A DNA stretch of 6,096 nt, taken from assembly GCA_947174615.1 (NCBI GenBank), contig CAMWJQ010000256.1, positions 1 to 6,096 on the forward strand, given 5' to 3'. Numbering within the stretch: the first letter of the stretch is position 1; each line of letters opens with the position of its first letter. Below are positions 1-4,137 of the stretch, piece after piece. The position numbers were made by a program, and so were the translations under genes. Origin of the DNA: an uncultured Lachnospiraceae bacterium (GTDB lineage Bacteria; Bacillota; Clostridia; Lachnospirales; Lachnospiraceae). The notes beneath the pieces are model-generated. The model was not told the DNA's origin. It ran no database searches and worked only from the letters and a program-made list of their open reading frames with translations.

Positions 1-138
1 GATAAAATACAGGCTGTCAGAATCCACGAGCATAATATCAATCACCCTTGCATCCGGCAGACCGTTTTCATCTATGGTGGCAAAAACCGCAGAATGAATC
101 TGCTCTTTCAAAATCTTCAGGTAATCTGCTGTCTGCAT
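1..138 (-). CDS. Pyridoxamine 5'-phosphate oxidase-like flavoprotein (N-terminal part)
   Basis: Only the first 46 codons lie in the window; the gene runs off the left edge. The translation starts MQTADYLKILKEQ, followed by VFATIDENGLPDARVIDIM and DSLYFI. This is the start of the split-barrel FMN-binding fold of the pyridoxamine-phosphate-oxidase-like family: a short helix, a strand ending in 'ATIDENGLPDAR', then a strand facing the flavin. Members bind FMN or related cofactors, and many are uncharacterised reductases rather than true PdxH enzymes. The start at 138 is supported by a GGGAGG-type ribosome binding site about 8 bases upstream. It lies 98 bp downstream of the SnoaL-like gene in the same direction, so it may be the second gene of that transcript. 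The missing C-terminal part prevents a subfamily call. Confidence 0.75.
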   Translation of the reverse strand, partial: MQTADYLKILKEQIHSAVFATIDENGLPDARVIDIMLVDSDSLYFI

Positions 139-172
139 AAACAAACTCCCTCCCCTGTTTAGCAGAATGGAA

Positions 173-196
173 ATAGCCGCTCATAGCGGCAGCTAT
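173..196 (-). terminator. Hairpin between the SnoaL-like gene and the flavoprotein gene
   Basis: GCCGCT (176-181) and AGCGGC (185-190) form a perfect GC-rich stem around a 3-base loop, with partial extension by flanking AT pairs. Read on the minus strand it is followed only by TATTTCC, a weak T-tract. It could be a leaky terminator or an mRNA-stabilising stem between two genes of one transcript. Confidence 0.45.
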
Positions 197-236
197 CCCA
201 TCCTTTTCCTATATCCCTATATTATCTCTGTGATCT

Positions 237-1010
237 TTAGAATTTTCCGTTTGCGTTCTGCCAGCTTTCCTTATCCGCGATTGTTTCCATTACATCCCAA
301 TGCTCGGCGATCTTACCGTTCTCCACTCTCCATAAGTCATAGTAGCTGGTAGGTGCACCGCCAAAGGTTCCCTCACTGACAGCCAGCACATAATTTCCCT
401 GTGCAAGCACCTGATGGACCGTGGTGTAGATCATCTGGATATTCTGCTCTGCCAAAGCGGCAAGTGCAGCTCCCAGACCAGACAGACCGTCTGCAATTCC
501 CGTATTGTGCTGGATATAGGTATCTCCGTCGAAATAGTCCGGTGTTTTTTCCGGATGATTTCCCTGCATCACATCATACAGGAAATCCCTGACAAGCTGA
601 CGGTTTTCTTCCGTTTTCTCCAAATCCTTAACAGGCGCCACATGATCAATCTGTGTGTGGCCGGAGGGATTCGGTTCTGCCCTGTCAGCAAGATTATCCC
701 AGTGCTCTGCGATTCTGCCCTCGCTGTCAAAGCGGAAAATATCAAACGCTACCTGTTCGCCTGCCCCTGCAAAATTGTAAACCGTCTGTAAAAATACCTT
801 ATCACCGTCCTCATAAGCACGGATATTGTTTACGGTTGTCTTAACCGGTGCGGATGCAAGATAGTTTACGCTTCCCACAAACGCGTCACGCCCTGTACCG
901 TATGCAAGGTTATGCTGGATATATCCCTCTGCCAGCAGAAACGCTGCTTTCTTAGCATCACCTATTGCAAATGTGCCTATCAGTTCCTTTGCCTTTTCAA
1001 TCTGTGTCAT
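237..1010 (-). CDS. Protein with two tandem SnoaL-like (NTF2-like) domains
   Basis: The 257-residue protein contains two copies of an NTF2/SnoaL-like alpha+beta fold, roughly residues 1-118 and 130-250. The copies share signatures: YIQHN at 30-34 and again at 165-169, and IAEHWD at 100-105 and again at 234-239. A typical single-domain member is about 120-140 residues, so this is an internal duplication or fusion. Such proteins are often annotated as 'SnoaL-like aldol-condensation' enzymes, but the family has many functions and the substrate here is unknown. No signal peptide is evident, so it is probably cytoplasmic. The start at 1010 has an excellent AAGGAGG site 8 bases upstream. Its promoter carries two copies of the inverted repeat also found at the rrf2-type gene, pointing to control by that regulator. 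The flavoprotein gene follows in the same direction. Confidence 0.85.
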   Translation of the reverse strand: MTQIEKAKELIGTFAIGDAKKAAFLLAEGYIQHNLAYGTGRDAFVGSVNYLASAPVKTTVNNIRAYEDGDKVFLQTVYNFAGAGEQVAFDIFRFDSEGRIAEHWDNLADRAEPNPSGHTQIDHVAPVKDLEKTEENRQLVRDFLYDVMQGNHPEKTPDYFDGDTYIQHNTGIADGLSGLGAALAALAEQNIQMIYTTVHQVLAQGNYVLAVSEGTFGGAPTSYYDLWRVENGKIAEHWDVMETIADKESWQNANGKF

Positions 1011-1047
1011 GGTAGTATCCTCCTTGTTTTTATATGCTTTTTCGTTC

Positions 1048-1070
1048 GATGTAATGTTCGTTGTTACATC
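1048..1070. promoter_or_regulatory. Operator copy 1: inverted repeat downstream of the SnoaL-like gene start site
   Basis: GATGTAA (1048-1054) and TTACATC (1064-1070) are perfect 7-bp arms with a 9-bp spacer. The core TGTAA-N9-TTACA matches the two repeats at 1098-1118 and 1672-1692. It lies about 4-26 bases downstream of the predicted transcription start (near 1074), where a bound repressor would block elongation or initiation. Confidence 0.65.
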
Positions 1071-1080
1071 TCATATGCAT

Positions 1081-1109
1081 ACTATAGCACCAGTTAATTG
1101 TAATGTCAA
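1081..1109 (-). promoter_or_regulatory. Promoter of the SnoaL-like gene
   Basis: On the minus strand, TTGACA (1104-1109) and TATAGT (1081-1086) are separated by exactly 17 bp, a near-consensus housekeeping promoter. The -35 box lies inside operator copy 2, and operator copy 1 lies just past the predicted start. A promoter this strong with overlapping operators is typical of tight repression that can be relieved. Confidence 0.8.
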
Positions 1110-1118
1110 TGGTTACAA
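1098..1118. promoter_or_regulatory. Operator copy 2: inverted repeat over the SnoaL-like gene -35 box
   Basis: The left arm TTGTAATG (1098-1105), spacer TCAAT and right arm GGTTACAA (1111-1118) have the TGTAA-N9-TTACA core. The first 13 bases are identical to the operator at the rrf2-type promoter. It covers the -35 box at 1104-1109. Confidence 0.7.
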
Positions 1119-1133
1119 CTAAAATTTTTCAAA

Positions 1134-1179
1134 AAAATTTCAAGACATATGGATACTCTCCATGATGTCTTGATTTTTC
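1134..1179 (-). terminator. Intrinsic terminator after the Rrf2-type gene (possibly bidirectional)
   Basis: CAAGACATATGGA (1141-1153) pairs with TCCAT and ATGTCTTG (1159-1172) with a single bulged G and a 5-base loop. On the minus strand the stem is followed by GAAATTTTTTTG. A TTTTT run also flanks the stem on the plus strand. It lies 15 bp past the regulator's stop codon and just before the SnoaL-like promoter, insulating the two units. Confidence 0.75.
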
Positions 1180-1186
1180 AGCAATT

Positions 1187-1630
1187 CTATCTGTTTTCCT
1201 CACTCAGATATTTCTCTGTATCCTGTTTTATGTCTGCCAATGTAATAGAGGCAAGTTCTTTCTCCAATGCACTCTGTACCCGGTAAAGCTTATCATCTAA
1301 GATATAATGAATATTCCTCCCCACAGGACAGTTGGTGCTTGGATTTTCATGAAAATGAAACAGTTCCCCATTTTCGACACATTCCACAGCGTTGTATACG
1401 TCTAAAAAAGTAATCTCATCTAATGGTTTCGTGACGGTAGTACCGCCTGTTCCCCGTGCCACCTCGATCAGACCGGCTCCTTTCAACTGGCCAAGAATCT
1501 TCCGGATAATGACAGGGTTCACATTGGTACTTCCTGCAAGGAAATCACTGGTTACTTTATATTCGTTTCCGAATGTGTCTATACAGGCAAAGATATGAAC
1601 TGCCAGTGTAAACCGACTTGAAATCTGCAT
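1187..1630 (-). CDS. Rrf2-family transcriptional regulator
   Basis: The 147-residue protein has the normal Rrf2 length. An N-terminal winged helix-turn-helix covers about residues 1-70: 'SRFTLAVHIFACID', a recognition-helix segment around NVNPVIIRKILGQLKGAGL, and a wing around ARGTGGTTV. The C-terminal dimerisation helix holds the conserved NCPVGRNI motif (100-107). Rrf2 proteins are dimeric repressors or activators that often sense iron-sulfur, nitric oxide or thiol stress. IscR/NsrR-type members use three clustered cysteines. Here there are only C16, C84 and C101, widely spaced, so a 2Fe-2S cluster is unlikely and thiol chemistry or a ligand is a better guess. The start at 1630 follows an AGGAGAGGTGG-type site. 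Its promoter contains the same operator as the SnoaL-like gene, so autoregulation is inferred. Confidence 0.88.
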   Translation of the reverse strand: MQISSRFTLAVHIFACIDTFGNEYKVTSDFLAGSTNVNPVIIRKILGQLKGAGLIEVARGTGGTTVTKPLDEITFLDVYNAVECVENGELFHFHENPSTNCPVGRNIHYILDDKLYRVQSALEKELASITLADIKQDTEKYLSEENR

Positions 1631-1654
1631 ACTTATCTACCACCTCTCCTTTCC

Positions 1655-1683
1655 ATTTTAGTCTGCCCGCGTTGTAATGTCAA
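1655..1683 (-). promoter_or_regulatory. Promoter of the Rrf2-type regulator gene
   Basis: On the minus strand, TTGACA (1678-1683) and TAAAAT (1655-1660) are separated by exactly 17 bp. The -35 box sits in the same position within the inverted repeat as at the SnoaL-like promoter, indicating a shared control architecture. Confidence 0.8.
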
Positions 1684-1692
1684 TCATTACAA
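1672..1692. promoter_or_regulatory. Operator copy 3: perfect inverted repeat over the rrf2-type -35 box
   Basis: TTGTAATG (1672-1679), spacer TCAAT, CATTACAA (1685-1692) is a perfect 8-bp inverted repeat. It has the TGTAA-N9-TTACA core shared with the two repeats at the SnoaL-like promoter and overlaps the -35 box, so it is the likely binding site of the Rrf2-type protein. Confidence 0.72.
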
Positions 1693-1750
1693 TTTGGTTC
1701 TTGATATTCATCTCATTCCCCTGTGCCTGTTTACTAAATATTCTCCATCA

Positions 1751-1770
1751 TGTCTCATATTCAAGAGACA
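1751..1770. other. Short inverted repeat after the unknown 146-aa gene
   Basis: TGTCTC (1751-1756) and GAGACA (1765-1770) can form a 6-bp stem with an 8-base loop, 11 bp beyond the stop codon of the minus-strand gene. There is no T-run after it on the minus strand, so it is at best a weak terminator. I saw nothing else between 1693 and 1781. Confidence 0.3.
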
Positions 1771-1781
1771 CCAGTCAAATC

Positions 1782-2222
1782 CTACTCTGCTTTCCTGTCT
1801 GCCAAATCCACACAGACATTCTTTATGGAATTGAACGTCACCTGCAGCATGTGGAACCAGTTTTTCTCCGCCTTGCAAAGAACATCCAGCTTCTGTGCCA
1901 GCACCGGCAGATAATGCTCAATGCTCTTATCGCTCTTTTCATCCACATCATCCGCCGAAAATCCTACATTAACCTCGTCAATACCAGCGCCCAGGATCAC
2001 GTCAAGGTTCTCCGCTATCGTTCCCAATATAATCTTCTCAAGCTGATCCGCCGTCCTGAAAAACAGAAAGGTTTCAAACTCTCTCCCAGATGCCAGTACA
2101 TAGAAGATATTCTTGCCGTTGACGCCAAATGCCACGTCCGCATCCCATTCATTAAAATAGTCTCTGTATCTCTCCATAACCTGCAGTATTTTTTCCTTTT
2201 CCATAATCCTTTCCTCGCTCAT
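1782..2222 (-). CDS. Unknown 146-residue protein coupled to the serine recombinase
   Basis: I do not recognise this family. The protein is acidic and soluble, with no signal peptide or membrane segment. Its N-terminal part looks helical (MSEERIMEKEKILQVMERY), followed by alternating strand and helix segments such as VAFGVNGKNIFYVLA and TFLFFRTADQLEKIILGTI, then an acidic stretch DDVDEKSDKS and a C-terminal helix. The reading frame extends ten codons further upstream. I chose the start at 2222 because it has GGAGGAG 8 bases before it and overlaps the recombinase stop as ATGA, a classic translational-coupling arrangement. That coupling suggests the two proteins are made together; a role as a recombinase partner or element-encoded accessory factor is inference only. 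Confidence 0.65.
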   Translation of the reverse strand: MSEERIMEKEKILQVMERYRDYFNEWDADVAFGVNGKNIFYVLASGREFETFLFFRTADQLEKIILGTIAENLDVILGAGIDEVNVGFSADDVDEKSDKSIEHYLPVLAQKLDVLCKAEKNWFHMLQVTFNSIKNVCVDLADRKAE

Positions 2223-2854
2223 AACCTTTTCTCCTCCGTACCCTTCTTCCATAACTCATATTTTTTAACCAGCCTGTAGAAACTGTCCTTCTTGAGCCCG
2301 GTAAGCATCATCGCCTCCTTTGCTGAGATCACGCCGCTTTTCCATCTCCCATAACATTCCTCCCAATTCTCCGGGTACTCCACCCTCGGTCTTCCCAGAT
2401 GCTTTCCATCCGCTTTTGCTACCTCAATCCCCTGGCGCTGCAGCTCGCGGCGCTCCGTCCAGTCCTCATCCGCCACATATGCGAACACCGCCAGCACCAC
2501 ATCTGTGATAAGCTGCCCCACCAGCTCCTTTGACTGCGTGGTATCCAGAATCGGCATGGAAGTCACCTTAATGTCGGCACCGATCTCCTTTGTGATATGG
2601 AACCACTCCTTGTAAATCTCTCCATAGTTCCTCCCGAACCGCTTCAGTTCCGTTACCACCAGCAGGTCTCCTTCCCGCAGAATGTTGTCAACCAGGGAAC
2701 GGTATACAGGACGCTCAAACTGCCTTCCAGACTCTTTCTCCACATAAATGTCACGCTCGTCGATGCCCTCCTCATCCCGCAGGATATGGATCTGCCTCTC
2801 CGGGTTCTGCTCCCGCGTGGATACCCGCACATATCCAAATTTCTTTGCCGCCAT
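2219..2854 (-). CDS. Small serine recombinase (resolvase/invertase family)
   Basis: The 211-residue protein has a resolvase catalytic domain at about residues 5-140. YVRVSTREQ carries the nucleophile S12 with R10 and R14 nearby, and ELKRFGRN carries R72 and R75, matching the active-site arginine motif of this family. The arm-helix region reads DEDWTERRELQRQGIEVAKADGKHLGRP, then a C-terminal helix-turn-helix covers about 164-200 (WKSGVISAKEAMMLTGLKKDSFYRLVKK). Such enzymes cut both strands at two sites and rejoin them for inversion, resolution or excision. The frame is open 75 codons further upstream, but the start at 2854 fits the family's N-terminus and has GAGGAGGG 6 bases before it; the upstream stretch holds a promoter and repeats. 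The downstream gene overlaps by 4 bp. All catalytic residues I can check are present, so it is probably active. Confidence 0.9.
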   Translation of the reverse strand: MAAKKFGYVRVSTREQNPERQIHILRDEEGIDERDIYVEKESGRQFERPVYRSLVDNILREGDLLVVTELKRFGRNYGEIYKEWFHITKEIGADIKVTSMPILDTTQSKELVGQLITDVVLAVFAYVADEDWTERRELQRQGIEVAKADGKHLGRPRVEYPENWEECYGRWKSGVISAKEAMMLTGLKKDSFYRLVKKYELWKKGTEEKRL

Positions 2855-2881
2855 GACAGCCCTCCTCTCCGTGGAAATCTG

Positions 2882-2894
2882 TGTCGCAAAAGGT
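2882..2894 (+). repeat. 13-bp motif copy A near the recombinase gene
   Basis: TGTCGCAAAAGGT on the plus strand, inverted relative to copies B and C. It also pairs with a partial opposing element, TGCGACA (2907-2913), making a 32-bp window with TGTCGCA-type ends, close to the roughly 28-bp size of serine resolvase subsites. It lies 27 bp upstream of the recombinase start codon. Confidence 0.7.
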
Positions 2895-2931
2895 GTATTT
2901 CTTCCCTGCGACATCGCAATATCACAAACAG

Positions 2932-2944
2932 ACCTTTTGCGACA
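2932..2944 (-). repeat. 13-bp motif copy B near the recombinase gene
   Basis: A perfect copy of TGTCGCAAAAGGT on the minus strand, forming a 13-bp inverted repeat with copy A (37 bp between arms). A degenerate opposing element, ATCGCA (2913-2918), makes a second window of similar length beside the first. Confidence 0.7.
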
Positions 2945-2959
2945 GAAAAACAGGGATAA

Positions 2960-2994
2960 ATACCTACCTGAACAGGTATCTCCAATGGTATACC
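2960..2994. repeat. Palindromes in the recombinase upstream region
   Basis: TACCTG-AA-CAGGTA (2965-2978) is a perfect 14-bp palindrome, with overlapping ATACCT (2960-2965) and AGGTAT (2974-2979) arms. GGTATACC (2987-2994) is a second perfect palindrome built from the same GGTAT/ATACC element. It lies between motif copies B and C in the presumed leader, so it could be an operator for another factor or part of a recombination site. Confidence 0.5.
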
Positions 2995-3004
2995 TTTTGC
3001 GACA
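2992..3004 (-). repeat. 13-bp motif copy C at the recombinase start site
   Basis: The third perfect TGTCGCAAAAGGT, in direct orientation with copy B at exactly 60 bp spacing. It starts at the predicted transcription start of the recombinase gene, so binding there would repress the promoter. Confidence 0.7.
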
Positions 3005-3010
3005 CATCAT

Positions 3011-3039
3011 TTTATACGCAAAATACTGCCAAACTACAA
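3011..3039 (-). promoter_or_regulatory. Candidate promoter of the serine recombinase gene
   Basis: On the minus strand, TTGTAG (3034-3039) and TATAAA (3011-3016) are separated by 17 bp. The predicted start is near 3004, leaving a leader of about 150 bases that contains the 13-bp motifs. The -35 match is only fair; the -10 is good. Confidence 0.5.
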
Positions 3040-3078
3040 CAAACTTCTCCACACTCTGGTTCCAGCCGGAGCCCTGCA

Positions 3079-3261
3079 CTATATCCGGAATTTCTGGATG
3101 CAGTTTAACAGTGTAGCTGACAGCTCCTGATACAGATCTTCCTCAAACATGTTCCGATCCATCGAATTTTTAATCAACAGAGGACGGTACATCCGGAAGA
3201 TTTCTTCCCTCGCCTCCTTATCGCCTGCCTTTGCCTTTTCCAGCAGCATTTCAAAATTCAT
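3079..3261 (-). CDS. HTH_16-type regulator, Tn916 ORF8-like
   Basis: The 60-residue protein (MNFEMLLEKAKAGDKEAREEI, then FRMYRPLLIKNS and EEDLYQELSATLLNCIQKF) matches the pattern of the conjugative-transposon helix-turn-helix domain exemplified by Tn916 ORF8. It resembles the start of a sigma factor region 2: 'AK.GD..A.E.I...Y.PL', then a D.YQEL segment. In Tn916 relatives this gene pairs with the ORF7-like sigma factor, and the two act together to raise transcription of element genes. The frame is open further upstream, but the start at 3261 fits the family and overlaps the sigma gene stop by 11 bp; AGGAAAG and a run of G lie just before it. The protein ends at its FRI terminus, close to the family's usual end, so it appears complete. 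Confidence 0.8.
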   Translation of the reverse strand: MNFEMLLEKAKAGDKEAREEIFRMYRPLLIKNSMDRNMFEEDLYQELSATLLNCIQKFRI

Positions 3262-3697
3262 CTTTCCTAACCCCCATTCCCTTGCGCAGTTTGCGGATGA
3301 TATAGTAATAAGCCATTTCCGCCTGCTTTGGCTCCATGCCGAACTTCTCGCCAAGCTCCGTAAAATTCAGTTCCCCAAATACCCGCGCAAACAATATCCT
3401 GCGTTCCCGCTCCTTTAAATGGTCTATACACTTTGCCAGTTGTATGCTGTCTATCTCCGGCATATATTCCAAAATCTCTCCGCATCTTAAAAATGGGATA
3501 ATGGACTGCTCTGCCAGGTAAGCATGATATTGTGCCTCGAAATCCACATGGTTCTTTTCCAGCAGATCCACCTGTATGTATTCTCTCTCCTTATACCGGT
3601 TCCTTTGTTCAAAATAGCTGATACGCTTATTCGTCACAGCCGCCATCAGGTATGCCGTAAATCGGTTCTGTACCGAATCTGTTTGTTTTTTCTCCAT
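3251..3697 (-). CDS. Sigma-70-family factor, Tn916 ORF7-like
   Basis: The 148-residue protein begins with a segment typical of element-encoded sigma-like factors (NRFTAYLMAAVTNKRISYFEQ, residues about 11-31). It ends with a region-4-like helix-turn-helix at about residues 85-142: LKERERRILFARVFGELNFTEL, then GEKFGMEPKQAEMAYYYIIRKLRKGM. It would direct RNA polymerase to element promoters. It lacks an obvious separate region 2; the short downstream HTH_16 protein, which resembles that part, may supply it, as a split sigma factor. The start at 3697 has GGAGG 8 bases upstream. The gene is followed by the 11-bp-overlapping HTH_16 gene and preceded by a long structured leader. The Xre-type gene lies divergently upstream, as in Tn916 (ORF9-ORF7-ORF8). 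Confidence 0.82.
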   Translation of the reverse strand: MEKKQTDSVQNRFTAYLMAAVTNKRISYFEQRNRYKEREYIQVDLLEKNHVDFEAQYHAYLAEQSIIPFLRCGEILEYMPEIDSIQLAKCIDHLKERERRILFARVFGELNFTELGEKFGMEPKQAEMAYYYIIRKLRKGMGVRKDEF

Positions 3698-3716
3698 TCT
3701 TTTGTCCTCCAGTTTT

Positions 3717-3776
3717 TTTCATGTCCGATTCGAAACATGAAACCGGAGGCCCCCTGATGTAAGGGATATTTCCCTT
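3717..3776 (-). promoter_or_regulatory. Hairpins in the sigma gene leader next to the ribosome binding site
   Basis: TTTCATGT (3717-3724) pairs perfectly with ACATGAAA (3735-3742) around a 10-base loop, a few bases upstream of the GGAGG site of the sigma gene. AAGGGA (3761-3766) pairs with TCCCTT (3771-3776) around a 4-base loop. Neither is followed by a T-run on the minus strand, so effects on mRNA stability or translation are more likely than termination. Confidence 0.45.
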
Positions 3777-3848
3777 AAAAGAAAAAAGATCATTATCCGG
3801 TCTAAACGCCAAATAACAATCCCTACACATGCCATTTATCTTTGAAAA

Positions 3849-3865
3849 GTAGCGTACCACGCTAC
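3849..3865 (-). promoter_or_regulatory. Hairpin near the 5' end of the predicted sigma transcript
   Basis: GTAGCGT (3849-3855) and ACGCTAC (3859-3865) form a 7-bp stem with a 3-base loop, about 14 bases into the transcript from the promoter at 3886-3913. On the minus strand it is followed by TTTTC, too short for a confident terminator. It could protect the 5' end, attenuate weakly or bind a protein as DNA. Confidence 0.45.
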
Positions 3866-3885
3866 CATAGTGGGCAAGCCTTACC

Positions 3886-3913
3886 TGTATAACAAAATAT
3901 ATTTTTTTAACAA
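3886..3913 (-). promoter_or_regulatory. Candidate promoter of the sigma-HTH_16 genes
   Basis: On the minus strand, TTGTTA (3908-3913) and TATACA (3886-3891) are 16 bp apart, with a very A/T-rich spacer. The start would be near 3879, giving a leader of about 180 bases with several hairpins before the sigma start codon. Confidence 0.55.
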
Positions 3914-3981
3914 ATTCCCCACACCGTTATCCGGCTTAAAGCTATTCCCCAATGACCATGTACCCTTTCTCATGGTCACAA

Positions 3982-4045
3982 AAAGCACTCAAATAACGTC
4001 CAGATGAACCACGTTTTTTTTATTCATCAGAACGCTGAGTGCTTT
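3982..4045 (-). terminator. Long stem followed by T-run (terminator or attenuator) upstream of the sigma promoter
   Basis: AAAGCACTCA (3982-3991) pairs perfectly with TGAGTGCTTT (4036-4045). A second stem lies inside, GATGAA (4003-4008) with TTCATC (4023-4028). Read on the minus strand the structure ends GAGTGCTTTTTG, like an intrinsic terminator. On the plus strand no T-run follows. It would stop minus-strand transcripts entering from the Xre side, or act as an attenuator. Confidence 0.5.
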
Positions 4046-4077
4046 ATAGTAGTTTCACAACATATATTTTGAGCATG

Positions 4078-4114
4078 GTATTGCCATTTTTACATTTGAA
4101 AGGTGTGGCAATAC
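4078..4114. promoter_or_regulatory. Inverted repeat in front of the Xre-type gene, possible operator
   Basis: GTATTGCCA (4078-4086) and TGGCAATAC (4106-4114) are perfect 9-bp arms around 19 bases. A weak plus-strand promoter, TTGAGC (4069-4074) with TACATT (4091-4096), overlaps it. It lies 23 bp before the start codon, a natural place for autoregulation, though an mRNA hairpin is equally possible. Confidence 0.45.
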
Positions 4115-4137
4115 ACTACTGTTAGGAGGTGATTACG

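Larger units (their letters stand above)
3698..4137. other. 440-bp divergent regulatory region between the sigma and Xre-type genes
   Basis: No credible protein gene is visible here. The region holds a minus-strand promoter (3886-3913), a structured sigma leader (hairpins at 3717-3742, 3761-3776 and 3849-3865), an 8-bp inverted repeat TGACCATG/CATGGTCA (3953-3978), a terminator-like long stem (3982-4045), a possible 10-codon leader peptide on the minus strand (4076-4044), and a 9-bp inverted repeat in front of the Xre-type gene (4078-4114). Tn916-type elements have regulatory DNA at the corresponding position. Confidence 0.6.

Noticed and set aside
401..844. Overlapping plus-strand frames opposite the SnoaL-like gene
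   Set aside because: They lack ribosome binding sites and lie opposite a well-supported gene with duplicated domain signatures.
1677..2279. Plus-strand 200-codon open frame opposite the unknown gene
   Set aside because: It has no ribosome binding site, overlaps the rrf2-type operator, and lies opposite a frame with a good ribosome binding site and an ATGA junction with the recombinase.
2653..2985. 110-codon minus-strand frame overlapping the recombinase
   Set aside because: It is a shifted-frame shadow of the recombinase coding sequence; the arginine-rich composition is typical of a wrong frame.
2882..3004. CRISPR array
   Set aside because: The three 13-bp copies are too short, in mixed orientation and unevenly spaced (37 and 47 bp between copies), unlike CRISPR repeats.
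2855..3079. N-terminal extension of the serine recombinase by 75 codons
   Set aside because: The upstream stretch holds the promoter and 13-bp repeats, does not resemble recombinase sequence, and a family-typical start with a strong ribosome binding site lies at 2854.
3627..3860. 77-codon minus-strand frame upstream of the sigma gene containing MCRDC
   Set aside because: It has no ribosome binding site, runs through the leader hairpins and into the sigma gene in another frame, and resembles no family I know; the single CxxC is not enough.
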